Of a DNA stretch of 64,000 nucleotides, positions 12,978 to 25,500 are shown one piece after another. Position numbers and translations under genes: made by a program. This DNA is from Pilatotrama ljubarskyi (Eukaryota > Basidiomycota > Agaricomycetes > Polyporales > Polyporaceae). The notes under the pieces were generated by a model. It saw only the letters and a program-made list of their open reading frames with translations, was not told where the DNA came from and ran no database searches. Numbering within the stretch: the first letter of the stretch is position 1; each line of letters opens with the position of its first letter. Location: contig MU277670.1 of assembly GCA_022385805.1 (NCBI GenBank), forward strand, positions 653,102 to 717,101. Direction: 5' to 3'.

Positions 12978-13109
12978 TTACTTACACGCGTTTCCGTGCC
13001 CGCGCAGTGTTTTGGCGCGACGCGTTCTCAGTAAAGAAAAGTCGTCTCGATCACGTGCGGAACGCGTCGCGCCAAAACACTGCGCGGGCACGGAAACGCG
13101 TGTAAGTAA
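12978..13109. repeat. Perfect 50-bp inverted repeat with 32-bp spacer
   Basis: Arms at 12978-13027 and 13060-13109 are exact reverse complements over 50 bp; the spacer is 13028-13059. Each arm contains two ACGCGT hexamers and a TTTTGGCGCG stretch; the spacer carries a CACGTG E-box (13052-13057). The outer ends are TTACTTACAC...GTGTAAGTAA. No flanking target-site duplication is visible. In RNA it would form a very stable hairpin in the 3' region of COQ2. Confidence 0.95.
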
Positions 13110-13979
13110 CGGCTGCTGTGGCCACCTAAGGCTTTCTCGGGGTCCTCTTCCTCATTACCGCCCTCCAGCTGCTCGGAATGGTCCCTGTAAGAGGAATTGC
13201 ACAGACTGTTCCATTACTGGGCGGTGAGAGCCTTCATCTAGAAGTTCCCGGGTATGTAGCGGCTCCGAAATCACTGGAACTCACTTCCACGGGTCCTGGA
13301 AAGTAAGTGCTCGTGGATTTGGATGAACTGATCCGCACAGTCGACAATATTGGGCCCATGTGGCCCGTCTGCGCGGGCAGCGTAGTGGCTTCATGTGCAT
13401 TATGTAAGCACGGTGGCTGAAGTGACCTCGTCAATTGTCTTGTCGGCCCAGCTTCACTTGCTAGGCCAATCACTCCTGAAACTTTTTTTGAGCCACGAAA
13501 TCGCATACCCGGAAGATACTCTCTGGAATGCAATTGCGACTGGTGTGCTCCTTGTGTGTGTCAAGAGCAAACCCAGACTAGTTATGGACAATCGGGTCCA
13601 GAGACTTTGTTGTATCTATTGTATGATGGGCTTTTCTGAAAGAATTTGTGTGATGAACGCGTCTGTTCTTGCTGCAAGGACCGAAGAGACGAGGTACCAC
13701 TCTGGACCACTGCTTTCGCGGCGGGGGTACTTATAAGCGCCAAGTAGGTGCGGTGCACAAGCGGTGCATTGCGATAATCATGGCGGGCAGACAAGAATCT
13801 TATCTCCTTCATCTTTCCACTGATAAGCAGATCTGGTACCATCACGACGCGGACCATGTGCTTAGCGCCGGCACGCGCGCCTACGTGCTTTGGCCCTGGG
13901 ATTGCCAGTCCCCATTTTAGTACTGCGTTCTCTTGCGCTCCCTCTTGAGTGCGCTGCCGCACCTGCAAGCGGTCAGAAA
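13110..13979. other. Intergenic region between palindrome and RIX1
   Basis: 870 bp with no recognisable coding unit. A short C-rich tract and scattered splice-like sites occur, but no ATG-led frame can be chained with consistent phase. It presumably includes the RIX1 promoter. Confidence 0.45.
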
Positions 13980-16788
13980 ATGGCCACTTCCCACCGTTTG
14001 AAGGATCTGCTTCAAATACAGCTTGCCTCTGATGCCTATGCCGTGCTTCATCTCCCCTTCGTGCTCGAGTCGCTGTCTAGGGAGGACTTCCACCCTTCCC
14101 CTCATACTCAGAAGTGGATAGCTCGCGTCAACTCGCTCATCCACTCGAAGGATGCCGGAGCAAAATGGAGTGGTTTATGCCTCGCCTTCCAGACGGCTGT
14201 ATTCTCGAGGGCAATCATGTTGGAATGCGCACAGAGCTGGGTGGCTGCAGCCATGCCCCTTCTGGTCGTGAGTCTCGGGCTGCATGACAATCATGGCATG
14301 TGGATTTATTCTTCGAAAAGAATCAGCCAATCCCTACCACAAAGGCCGCTATAAGGCTTTTGAGACTCGTGTTCTCTAATGCCATGGACGTCCCGGAGTT
14401 CCAGCGGCAGCTGTGCGTGCCCAATGTACCGAAGTTTGGCAATGCGCTCATCTCCATTGCTGAGAAAGAGACTAATATCGATGTGAATGTGAGTCGCACA
14501 GGGCTGAACTTCGGTTTTGTGCTAACTATTTTCCAGCTCCTCGTAATGGACACACTCGCCCACGTCGTGTCCCTCTACCCCTCCCTCTGTCGTCCTCTGC
14601 ACACTGCGCTTTCGAACCTTGCACTGCGTCACCTAAATGGTTCTGCACCCAATCCGACCCCTTCATTACTGGTTGCAGCATGCTCCCATCTGTACTCGGT
14701 ACTGCCGCTTACTGGCGGAAAAGTGGGTGCCGCGGGTCTCTGGCGGAAGTCTCTAGACGAGACGGTCGCCTTCGCCTGGGGTGCATTCTTGCAAGTGAGG
14801 TCCACCTACTCCGACGCAGGTTGGTTCTCTAGCTCCAACGTCGTATGCGTTGAGTCTGACCTCAACATATCAAGCACCAGGCAACATGGCAAGACCAGGC
14901 CCGCCAGCCGAGGATCCCATCGTAGGTGTGCCTTTGGCGCTGGACCGTCTGAGAGCGGCCGTGCAAGTGATTCGGGACCTCCTCCTGTGCGTTCTTGAAT
15001 TCTCACAGCGAAATTGTGAGAGGTTCATCGGAATTATACAGCGCTGTAACGTCCCGACCTGTGACGTTGCCTGTCGGGTCGCTGGTGCGGCTCTGCCTGG
15101 CCTTCCTGCAATGCCAACGGGACGAGCAGGTAGGATTTTAGAGGCTTGCCAACTGCGCGGTTGCTGATGGTCTGTTGGAGGTTGATGCTATCACGGACCC
15201 CGTTGTGCGTTCGTTGGAGGAGTCTGTTGTTCCTACAATATGGATGCTTGCTTGCGATCTTCTGATGCCGCTTTACGAAGCGTTGGTGACCCTTCTGTGT
15301 TCGGAGAGGGCCTTCCCTGACTACTTCTGCATAGGTGCCAACATCACCTTGCTCCCCATTCGCCGGTGCTGCTGTCTCATCTGTCATACCATCTCGAACA
15401 ACCGCAGACTCCGTAAGTGACATACTCCGAGCTATAACGCGGACGAGGCTAACACTATACAGGGCGCAAAGGCTACGCTTCCTGCGTACTGTCCTCTCCG
15501 CTCTAAGGAGCGACTGCCAGCTGCACGACAATACGCTGTCCTCACGTTTGACGCGGGCCACCATGCCTATTCTGACGGTCGTCCTCACGCAGCGTACTCA
15601 GGCAGGTGCCGATAACGAGCAAGTGGGCAGCCAAGGGAGGAGCAAGAAGGGGAAAAAACGGGCTCGTGGGTACGAGGGTGATGAGGTCTTCCGGGTTGGG
15701 CGGGAGATCATCTGTCCTACATCCGAGGAAGGCGACGTCTTGCTCGCTGCCGTTGACGGTGCGATCCCTCGCTGTGCTTCGCTGCTCAGCTCGACTGACA
15801 ATGACGAAAACTGCTCATGTAGTGCTGGAGAACCTTCTGTTGCGAACGCAAGTGAACCCGCCGGTCCACTCGCTCGCCTCCCGGCTGCTGCTCTCGATTT
15901 ACGCCTCTCTACCTCAATTGCCACCTGCCATCCTGTCGCCGGACTTATCCCTGCATCCCAGGGTATATGCCAAATTGCAGCTGACATGTACGCGCCTCGG
16001 GATCGGTACGACCAGTACTATGGGCAAGGCCCTCGGCCTGATCCTAACCGTATCCGATGGCGCGGTCGGAGAAAATGTGAGCTAATCTATGTGAAGTGCT
16101 GATGAAACATGAGGTCGCTAATTTTCATGCCACTTTCAAGGGCAATATCTCGTTATCGACCGAGATCGACCTCTTGCTGCACCCCCGCGTCCCACCACTA
16201 GTCCGATCACTCCCGCACGTTGAGATGTTGTCGCTCTTCCGTGCCGAAGAGAGCCATGAGGAGGCGGATGCTCGGACAAATATCGGGATGGATGTCATCG
16301 AGGAACGCGGTCCTGGACGGACGACGGAGGTCGCCGAGGCACTGACGCCGCTAGTCGATGACCGAACAACGTTGGCGCGCGCGCCCTCGGGGCAGGCGCT
16401 CGAAGTGGTAGAAAGTGCCGGAGCGCCACCTGCAGCGCAGGAACGCAGTGGCACGGCGATGCAGGTCGATGTGGCCCCACTGGTTAGCTCGGGCGCACCT
16501 AGCGCACCGCCTAGCGCGCCGATTGGCGAACAGCCCATGCCGTCTGTGCCTCCCAAGTCAGTCGCGCAGCATACCGCGGCAGGCATGGCTCAAACCTCTG
16601 GTGTCCCGCCCACTTCTCTCCCGCCGCCACCCGATCCATTGCCCTCGAGCAGTGCCGCATTGGGCACCCGATCGACTCCCCTATCTGCACCTCCCGTACC
16701 AGCGCCTGCAGCAGTCCGGACAGATCACGACGATGAAGACGAGCCTATGCCGACGATCGACCTCGGCTCCGACTCGGATTCCGAGTAG
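13980..16788 (+). CDS. RIX1: Pre-60S ribosome assembly factor Rix1 (PELP1-like)
   Basis: Rix1 acts with Ipi1 and Ipi3 in the nucleus to drive ITS2 processing and late 60S maturation. 774 aa, ten exons: 13980-14267, 14321-14488, 14537-14819, 14881-14986, 15042-15129, 15181-15296, 15335-15412, 15463-15758, 15823-16076, 16141-16788. The helical-repeat N-terminal domain carries the family stretches KAAIRLLRLVFSNAMDVPEF and LLVMDTLAHVVSLYPSLCRP. The middle continues with SYHLEQPQTP and LRFLRTVLSALRSDCQL. The C-terminus is Pro-rich and ends in an acidic tail (PTIDLGSDSDSE), as in PELP1/Rix1 proteins. The intron 15297-15334 would be only 38 nt, at the low end, but it alone restores frame and homology. 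It converges on RRN11. Confidence 0.85.
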
Positions 16789-16869
16789 TCGCCCCCTCCA
16801 TCCGTACGTACATGCGCGGTGCTCTAACCTCACGGAGCTGTGGGTAATATGATCTTCTGCCAGCAAAGT

Positions 16870-18020
16870 TCATGCTCTGATACGCTTGCGGGCTTGAGAT
16901 GTCTCGTCGACCTCCATTTTTTCGTCATCTGAATCGGGCGTAATGTGATCCCGCGCGGTGTGCGTTTTTTCCGGCAGCTAACGTCGCAAGTCAGTGATGC
17001 GCTCAAGAGATCCATTACATGCTGGGAGCACAGATATACCTGAGTGAGAAAAGTTTCCGCCACGACATTGGATGGATCTATGAGCCGAGCACGCTCAAAG
17101 TGTGCCTGGGCATCTCGGAGGTAACTGGCGTTCCACCCTTGACCTGCCACGGGTAGCCATGTTCGTCAAATTTCCACAAGGCATGGAATTAATGAACGTA
17201 CCATGCGTTGCATCCTCGGACATATCGCCGGGCTGCGCCAGGTAGAGGGCGATCAAACCGGCGTATACGTGCAAGACTGGATTATCCTGGTACGGGTACG
17301 ATGGCAGGTACCTGCAAACGCTCAGTGAGCGGCACGGCCGCCGCATGCGGGCGGTGCACGTACAAGTCCAATTCTTCCATGGCTCGTCTGTACATGCCGC
17401 CTTGTATCAGGCGCAACACAAGTTCTTTGAGTATGGACTCCCGCTAGCGGTATAGGTTCAGCCGATTAGGACGAGCAATCGGTGGAATTATGCACGCTCA
17501 CCTCCTCAGGATACTGTCGCATCATGACAGTCAGGAAGCTCACTCTCTCGTTTTCCGGATCAGGGCGGCTCGTGCCGATTTCCTCATCCTCGCCGAGGAG
17601 GAGGAGACTGGTCCTCCACATAGTCTTCCAATGTACTTCTTTGCACCGCGCTAGGATAGCCCACGCGCGTCTAGCGCGATGCCAGTCCTGTCGCTGAACG
17701 CATAGGTGCAAGATATCAAACAGCCGGCGTATGTGGACTTTTCTCGCTGTAGTAGTCTGCTTCGACCCGAGCGAGCTGAAGAGGAGCGAGTCTTCGTCGT
17801 GCAGCATCCACCCACTGGCACGAGGCGGTTCAGAGGCAAGCAGTGGTGCACTAGTGGTGGCTGAGCCTGAGTTTGACGCGGGAGGGTCAAGCGCCTGTGC
17901 TGCATGAACACTGTCGATCACCTTGACTCCATACCACGCACATCGACGCTGGCCGCGTTCTCTCTTTCTCTGCTTGATATACGCCTCCACAATACCATTG
18001 GGTGATATGGAAGATGACAT
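16870..18020 (-). CDS. RRN11: RNA polymerase I initiation factor, Rrn11-like
   Basis: Rrn11 is a subunit of the Pol I core factor (SL1/TIF-IB) that recruits Pol I to the rDNA promoter. Five exons: 18020-17502, 17443-17364, 17311-17202, 17143-17040, 16977-16870 (306 aa). The signature is RRLFDILHLCVQRQDWHRAR followed by RAWAILARCKEVHWKTMW, then TPR-like helices (DNPVLHVYAGLIALYLAQPG; YLRDAQAHFERARLIDPSN) and a basic C-terminus (QARKRIRA). The start is doubtful: the first in-frame ATG (18020) overlaps the divergent DUF5102-like gene by 14 nt, and the next Met (codon 72, 17807) would clear it but remove the basic N-terminus. The family call is from memory and moderately sure. Confidence 0.7.
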
Positions 18021-19205
18021 TGCGTTTACCGCAGCCGTATGGGGCGCTCCCGCGGATCCTGTACCTCCGCTGGTCGTCAAGCCCCCGAGTTTCACGACGT
18101 CACCTGGGCCCTCCACTCTGGACGATTTCGATGACTTCGACAACTTCCATACACCGGTGGGCACAAGCGTCGCCCCCGGAGAGGATGCCGATGATGATTT
18201 TGGCGATTTCGGAGACTTTGGAGAGACCCAGCAGGTGGCTATCACTCCGGGTAGCTTCTCGACCTTCGGTGTAGAGACGTACGACGAACCTGAGAGCCTA
18301 GGAGGACCACCGTTCACGGCCGAATGGAGACCTCTACGACTGCAACCGTTGCCATCACGAGACCAGCTTCAAGAGCAGGTGGACCATATCCTTGGTCCGT
18401 TATGGGCGCACGATGATTCCTCGCACATTACAGACGAGGCGATCAGGGAGGTCGGCGGCCTAAGCCAGACTCTAGTGACACCAGAGAGGTATTTCAGTTC
18501 GGACACATGGAAGAATTCTGGATCTCAATTCACAGATCCTCTCAGTCGACAGCTGTATAACGCTCTGTTACCTCCCACGCCTCCGTCTCTCCAGCCTGTC
18601 AATTGGACGAGGTCACGTATACGACGACAACATCTCATATCTCTCGGCATCCCGGTCAACCTGGACGAGGTGCTTCCTCGCACGAACGGCGCGTTACCAA
18701 TGCTAGAGATCACGACGCGGCCCATGTCCGCACCGCCTGGCCCTCGTGGAGGCGTAAGCAAGTTGCAGACCGCTGCTGCGCTCAACAATGCGCGGAGTGG
18801 GACGTCGCAACCTGGATCGCCCGCCACAACACACGGTTCACTGGCTGCACCGCAGTTGCGGCTCGGGACAAGGCCTCAGGTGGACGAGGCCAAGGTGCAG
18901 TTATTGTTGAACCTCTCTCCAGGTCTGTTCCTTAAGGTTGTCTCGCATTATGATCGTCTACTAACACGCCCGCAGATCAACTGTCTCTACTACCATTACC
19001 CACCTTAGAAGCGCACCTCTCCGAGGCTAAAGCGCAGACAGCTAAAGCCTCAGCGTTGCTAACGTACCTTCTACAACTACGAGACGCCTTGCAGCAGGAC
19101 TCGGAGACATATAACAAACTTATCGGAGAGTTGGTTGGGGAGGCGCAAAAGATGAAGACAGGAAAGCGCACAGCTCCTAGTCGACGAGGCAGCGGCGCGT
19201 TGTAG
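18007..19205 (+). CDS. Acidic DUF5102-like fungal protein
   Basis: 381 aa from exons 18007-18922 and 18976-19205; the intron has a perfect TACTAAC branch site. It resembles the fungal DUF5102 family. The N-terminus (about residues 30-75) is acidic and Phe-rich, with DDFDDFDNF and DDDFGDFGDFGE, repeats of the kind that bind clathrin-adaptor ear domains in aftiphilin and synergin. A helical C-terminal part (LPLPTLEAHLSEAKAQTAKA onward) may form a coiled coil. A trafficking role is an inference from those motifs only. The start codon overlaps the divergent RRN11 reading frame; starting at 18007 is supported by the compact acidic N-terminus. Confidence 0.75.
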
Positions 19206-19520
19206 GACCATATCTTGCTGTATCCATATACCACCGATGCTTGAGAGCCTGCGGATGCGAGCCTTGCCGTCAGCTACCGCCCTGACCATCGTGGTCGCGG
19301 ACGGCGCCCGTCGAGGCATTCGGATTCCCAAGCGGATTCCCGGCCTCATGTGGGCGCTCCGGCAGTTACGGACGCCGTCACATGACTACCCCGATCATAA
19401 TTTTCTACTGAACGCCGTGGTCGTCTCTCGAGAGGCTTTGGCTCGCGCGCACGGCTCAGGTCTCCGACGTCTGGTTCACGGGATATCGTTCTGTTGCGTG
19501 GTCTCTAGGTCTTGCTCGCC
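19206..19520. other. Intergenic region upstream of RPA190
   Basis: 315 bp between the DUF5102-like gene and RPA190. No supported coding signal; it presumably contains the RPA190 promoter. No TATA box is visible close to the RPA190 start. Confidence 0.4.
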
Positions 19521-22500
19521 ATGAACATCTCGCACCCTGTCCCTTCCACTGTTGCCAGCGTTTCCTTCTCCTTCCTCACGACAGAAGATGTTCGGCGAAT
19601 CTCAGTCAAGCAGATCGTGAACCCCGTGCTCCTTGACGAACTCAACCGTCCAAATGTTGGCGGCTTGTATGATCCGGCTCTGGGACCGAGCGATAAACAG
19701 GACATGTAAGTAACAATGTCAGACTATGTCTGAGCACATCTGAAGGATTGCACAGTTGCGCTACATGCCGCCTGTCCTACTTCACTTGTCCCGGTCATTT
19801 TGGCCACATCGAACTCCCCGCTCCGGTCTTCCATCCATTGTTCATGGTGAACGCCTACCACTTGCTTCGGGGGACATGTCTTTTCTGCCATAGATTTAAA
19901 CTGAGCCGCTTCGTGGTAAGTCTCACTCCAGTCACAGGACAGGCCTTGAGCCCGGTGTATTCGAGGCTGACTCTCTACCACAGCTATGCAAGTACGTTGC
20001 CAAGCTACGGCTCTTGGAGTACGGGTTTGTCGTGGCGGCGAAGGCTTTGGACGACATGCACTACCAGACGAAGAAGTCGAAGCGGGGCGCTGAAGATGAC
20101 GACGACGACGAACCGGCCGAGTCTTATGAAGCATTCGAGCAGCGCGTAAACCTCTATGTCGCGGCTCACCTTGCAACCGCTTCCGGAAGCAAGCGCGACT
20201 CTTACAAGGATGGGCTGGTGTACCAGGCGAGGAAGGAGGTCATAAACGACTTCATCAAGACGTCTATGACCAAGAAGTGCCAGAACCCCAACTGCGGCGC
20301 GTGAGTGTGAGGTTTCGTCGTTCTGTCCGATCTGCACTCATACCCAGTGTGTAGTCATGGCTACACCTTCCGGAAGGAGGGCTACACTAAAATCATCGAG
20401 TACGACCTCACGGCGAAGCAGCAGCAACAACATGACATGCTCGGTATCAAGAGACCGAACGTCATGTATGATCAGAAGTCTCAAGCGTCGAGAGACTCCA
20501 CATCCGCAGCGGTGGGGCGCCACTCCGCCGCTTTGGCCAACGAGGACTCCAGCGAAGAGTCAGAAGAGGAAGGGGAGGATGTCTTCTCCGACGGTGAGGA
20601 GGATACCGGTCGCCCTGCTGCCAATAGCAATGCCCTGCCGAAGTCTGCGAGTGGCAAGGTCAAGACCGCTCGTGGTCGAAACGAACGCGTGATACCTCCG
20701 GAAGAATGTCGCGCTCATCTGAGACGGCTCTTCCGCAACGAATCGGTGATGTGCTCCTTGCTCTTTGGGCGTCATGGTCCTCTTGCACCCGTCAACCAAA
20801 GCAATCTCTCACTCGCCTCCGCCGACATGTTCTTCCTGGAGGTTCTTCCTGTCAGTCCCACGCGCTTTCGACCCCCCGCGAAGATGGGTGAGATGCTCTT
20901 CGAACACCCCCAGAACGAGCTTCTCTCGAGGGTCTTGACGACTTCCTACCGGCTACGTGACCTGAACAACAACCTTCGCGCTGCATCCACGAAGGGCTCT
21001 GATGTGGATGAGGCTGCTCGCAGACGTATCCTGCAGTCCCTCCTCGATACCCTCATACAGCTACAGGTTGATGTAAACAGCTACATTGACAGCAGCAAGA
21101 ACCCGACACCTATACGGCAGGGACGCCTCCCGCCCGCCGGTGTCAAGCAGGGTTTGGAGAAGAAGGAGGGTTTATTCCGCAAGCACATGATGGTTAGTCC
21201 TATACCCGTATAGTGCGAGCGGACCCTCACATTCTCATAGGGTAAGCGAGTCAATTACGCTGCTCGCTCCGTCATCTCCCCGGACGTCAACATCGAACCC
21301 AACGAGATCGGCATCCCGCCCGTCTTCGCGCGCAAATTGACGTTCCCCGAACCTGTCACGCCGAACAACTTCCATGAGCTGCGGCAATTGGTGATCACCG
21401 GCGCGCGCGGGTATCCTGGCGCCACGATGGTTGAGTACGAAGATGGGCATCTGCATTTCCTGGTAGGTGCACGACTATCGAGATCATGCCGTATGCTCAA
21501 TGCGGCTGTAGGACAAACTCACCCTTGAACAACGGACAGCTATCGCCAACCAGCTCCTGACTCCGCAGGAAGGGTCCCATGGCTCTGCGCAAAGGCAGGG
21601 GCTTTATACCTCCACGCCTGTTGTGAACAAGAAGGTGTATCGGCACCTTCGCGACGGTGACATCTTGATCCTCAATCGTCAACCTACGCTCCATAAGCCA
21701 AGCATGATGTGTCACAAGGCCCGTGTCCTACATGGCGAGAAGACGATTCGGATGCATTACGCGAACTGGTGAGGCTCATTTCCCCCCGCGTATCACATCA
21801 CACTCTGACCCTTGCCCTGCAGTAATTCGTACAACGGTGTGTTTCCATTCACGTTTATAATCGAACTGAGTACTGACAGGACACTCCCCTCGGCTAGCGG
21901 ATTTCGATGGCGATGGTGCGTACTTGTCGGACTATGCATCATGAGACATGCTGACTGTGCCAGCAGAGATGAACATCCATTTTCCTCGTGCGTTCTTTCT
22001 CGGCTCGTTGCTGTGAGATTGAAGATTGACGTGTCTCGCAGAGAACCATGTCGCTCGGGCGGAAGCGTACTACATCGCCAACACCGACAATCAATACTTA
22101 GTGCCGACATCCGGGAAGCCTCTGCGAGGCCTTATCCAGGATCACGTCGTCGCCGGTGTGTGGATGACAGCGCAGGATGCTTTCTTCACGCGAGAAGAGT
22201 ACTTCCAGCTGCTATACGGTGCGCTTCGTCCCGAGGACGATCCAGAACAGCATGGCGGCCGTCTCATCACGCTACCGCCGACGATATGGAAGCCCAAGCC
22301 ACTTTGGACAGGCAAACAGATCGTGCGCATTTTCTCGCATTTTCTCGCATGTTAGATGCGTCCGTTTCGGCTCACATAGGCTTTCACACATTGACAGATC
22401 TCCACCATCTTGAAGAACATTACTCCGCCTCAGTTCGATGGCCTAAATCTGCATGCTTCTGCCAAGGTCCCTGGTCACCTGTGGGGCAAGGACTCGCAGG

Positions 22501-25500
22501 AGGACAAGGTCGTCTTCATGGATGGCGAGCTTCTCTCTGGCGTCTTGGACAAGAACGCCTTCGGTGCCTCGGACTTCGGTCTCGTGCATTCCGTGTACGA
22601 ACTATACGGTGCCGACGTGGCTGGCAAGCTTCTGGGGGTTCTCAGCCGACTGTTCACCAAGTTCCTGCAACACCGCGCGTTCACATGTCGCATGGACGAT
22701 CTCGCGCTCACGCCTGAAGGTAATGCTCGGCGGACGGAGCTTCTGGCGAAGGGCGCGAACCTTGGCACCGAGGGCGCCATGGACAATTTCCCAGTGCTGA
22801 AGTCCACACCGGAGGAGGAAAAGGCCGCCGTCTTACGATCTCTCTTGGAAGACGTCCTGCGCGATGATAGCAAGATGGCCGGGCTCGACATGACTGTCAA
22901 AGGCAAATTGGCTAAGCTGACCAAATCGATCGCAGACGCGGTCATGCCTCATGGCCTTCTCCGTCAGTTTCCTCACAACCACATGCAGGCTATGACCGTC
23001 TCCGGTGCAAAGGGTAGCGCCGTCAATGCGCAGCAAATATCATGTGCGCTTGGTCAGCAGGAGCTCGAGGGTCGTCGTGTGCCGGTCATGGTGAGCGGGA
23101 AGACGCTGCCCTCCTTCAAACCCTTCGAGACCAAGGCTATCGCCGGTGGCTACGTCGCGAGCCGGTTCTTAACCGGTGTTAAGCCACAAGAGTTTTTCTT
23201 CCATTGCATGGCCGGACGGGAGGGTCTCATTGATACCGCTGTCAAAACGTCGCGTTCGGGCTACCTGCAGCGTTGTCTCATCAAGCACTTGGAGGGTATC
23301 CGCGTTCACTACGACAACACCGTTCGTGGCAGCGACTCGTCCGTGTATCAGTTCAACTATGGTGGTGACTCGCTGGACGTGACGAAGCAGAAGCACCTCA
23401 CCCAGTTCGAGTTTATCGCTCGTAACGAGACGTCGTTCGTCAACCGCTACCAGCCTCGCTCCTTGCATGGGATCGTGTCGGAGGAGGCCGCCGAGTACAT
23501 GAAGAAGCTCGTGAAGTACAAGGAGAAGAAGCACAAGCGCGACAAGTACCTCCCAGCGCTGTCGAAATACCCGCCACAGCGCTACCTGGGCAGCACGTCG
23601 GAGCTCTTTGCCGACAAGGTCGACGACTACATCAAGAAGAACCCGCACGGTCTGCTGCGCGAGAAGGGCGAGGAGCTGTTGCCTATCAAGCGCCGCAAGG
23701 CGCCACTCAGCAAGAAGAGCTTCCAGCTCCTGGCCAGCGTGAAATACATGCGCAGTTTGGTTGAGCCCGGAGAGTCAGTTGGTTTGCTTGCGTCCCAGGG
23801 GTGAGTAGTGTGCTTTCTACCAAGCCTCCCCACCTAATATGTCCGGACTAGTGTTGGAGAACCGTCAACGCAGATGACGCTGAACACGTTCCACTTCGCC
23901 GGTACGTTGAACGGCGCACTCATGGCATCCGTTGAAGTTGGCTGACATATCATGATGTAGGCCACGGTGCGGCGAACGTAACACTGGGTATCCCTCGTCT
24001 CCGAGAGATTGTCATGACGGCCTCGACCAAACCGAAGACGCCGTCGATGACAATGCAGGTTCGTGCCGGTATCACTTCCCCAGATGTCGATCGGTTCTGC
24101 AAGAGAGCCAGTCGACTTGCCCTTTCCCATGTCGTCGACAAGATCACAGTCACGGAGCAGCTTGTTCTCAAGGGCGAGTCTCGTAGCAAAGAGTTCAAGA
24201 TCGACCTGACATTTTATCCTCGCTCCGAGTACGAACAAGAGTACGACGTTAGCCCTTTCGAAATCCTTGCTTCGTTCGCCACCAAATTCCCTCTCATCTT
24301 CAAGAAGGAGCTGCAAGTGGAGTTGAAGAAGCTCGACGCGGACCTGAAGAGCCAGCGGTCTGAACTCGGGAAGGGTAAGACTGTGCGGGAGCACGTGGGC
24401 GCCGCCTCCGCCGCAGAGGAGGAAGGAGAGGATCCCAGAAGCGACCGGCGGGATGACGACGACGACGCCAGCGAGATCGGTGACGGCGATGCGACGACGT
24501 CGAAGATGAAGCGTCAGCGCAAGGAGCAGGCCACGTATGAGGACGAGGATGAGGACGACGAGGAAGCTGATGAAGGAGGGGAACTCGGCGACATGGACAT
24601 TGAGGCGGCATATGCCTCTTCGTCGGACGAAGAGGAGAGAATGGATGCTGATCCAGTTCAGGACGCTCATTCACTAACGGCGGAACATGGCCGCGTCGAA
24701 GGCTTGTTCATGGAGAATTTGCCCAGCGCCACGTCTTTCTCTTTCCGCGATTCCGGGTGCACGATCGGACTGCAGGTGAGTCAATTGACGTGAGCGCCCA
24801 TGTGGATGCCGTACTGATACCCCTTCATAGTTCGGGTCCACCATGCCCAAGCTACTCCTGGTGGGGTTAGTCGAGCGGGTGTGTCTCAAGACCGTCATTC
24901 GTGAGATCCCAGGCATCACGGACTGCTTCAAGAACGAAGAAGACGGGAAGAATGGGGAAAAAATCTGCTCTGTGGGTCCATTGCGTCACGTCATCACCTG
25001 ACGCCTTCTACTGAAACTGCACCCGTCCAGCTCACTACGAACGGCTCAAATATACCCGGGCTCTGGCGGTTCGCGTGCGGGGATGGTGACAGCATCATCG
25101 ACGAGAACGGCATCTACTCCAACGACATCTATGCGCTCCTGTGCGCTTACGGTGTGGAGGCCGCTCGCGCTGCGATCCTGAAGGAGATCGGTGGCGTCTT
25201 TGCGGTTTACAAGATCGACGTTGACATCCGTCACCTCGAGCTAATCGCAGATTACATGGTGCGTATCACCGAGTCGAAAGGAGATATTCGCGCTCACATG
25301 CCGTGCCTGTCAGACTTTTGATGGCGGCTACAAGCCCTTCAACCGGAAAGGCATCTCCACAAACCCTTCGCCTCTCCTCAAGGCCTCTTACGAAACGACG
25401 GCCGCATTCCTGTCCGATGCCACCCTCCATGGCGACTTCGACGATCTTACCACCCCTTCTGGCAATATTGTCATGGGCAGGCTCAGTCGTACGGGGACGG

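Noticed and set aside
12978..13109. Palindrome as a typical MITE or transposon end
   Set aside because: No target-site duplication, no transposase, and the arms are perfect over only 50 bp; left as an inverted repeat of unknown nature.
23834..24670. 278-codon minus-strand frame
   Set aside because: Antisense shadow of RPA190; the plus strand has the conserved trigger-loop region and correct splice phases.
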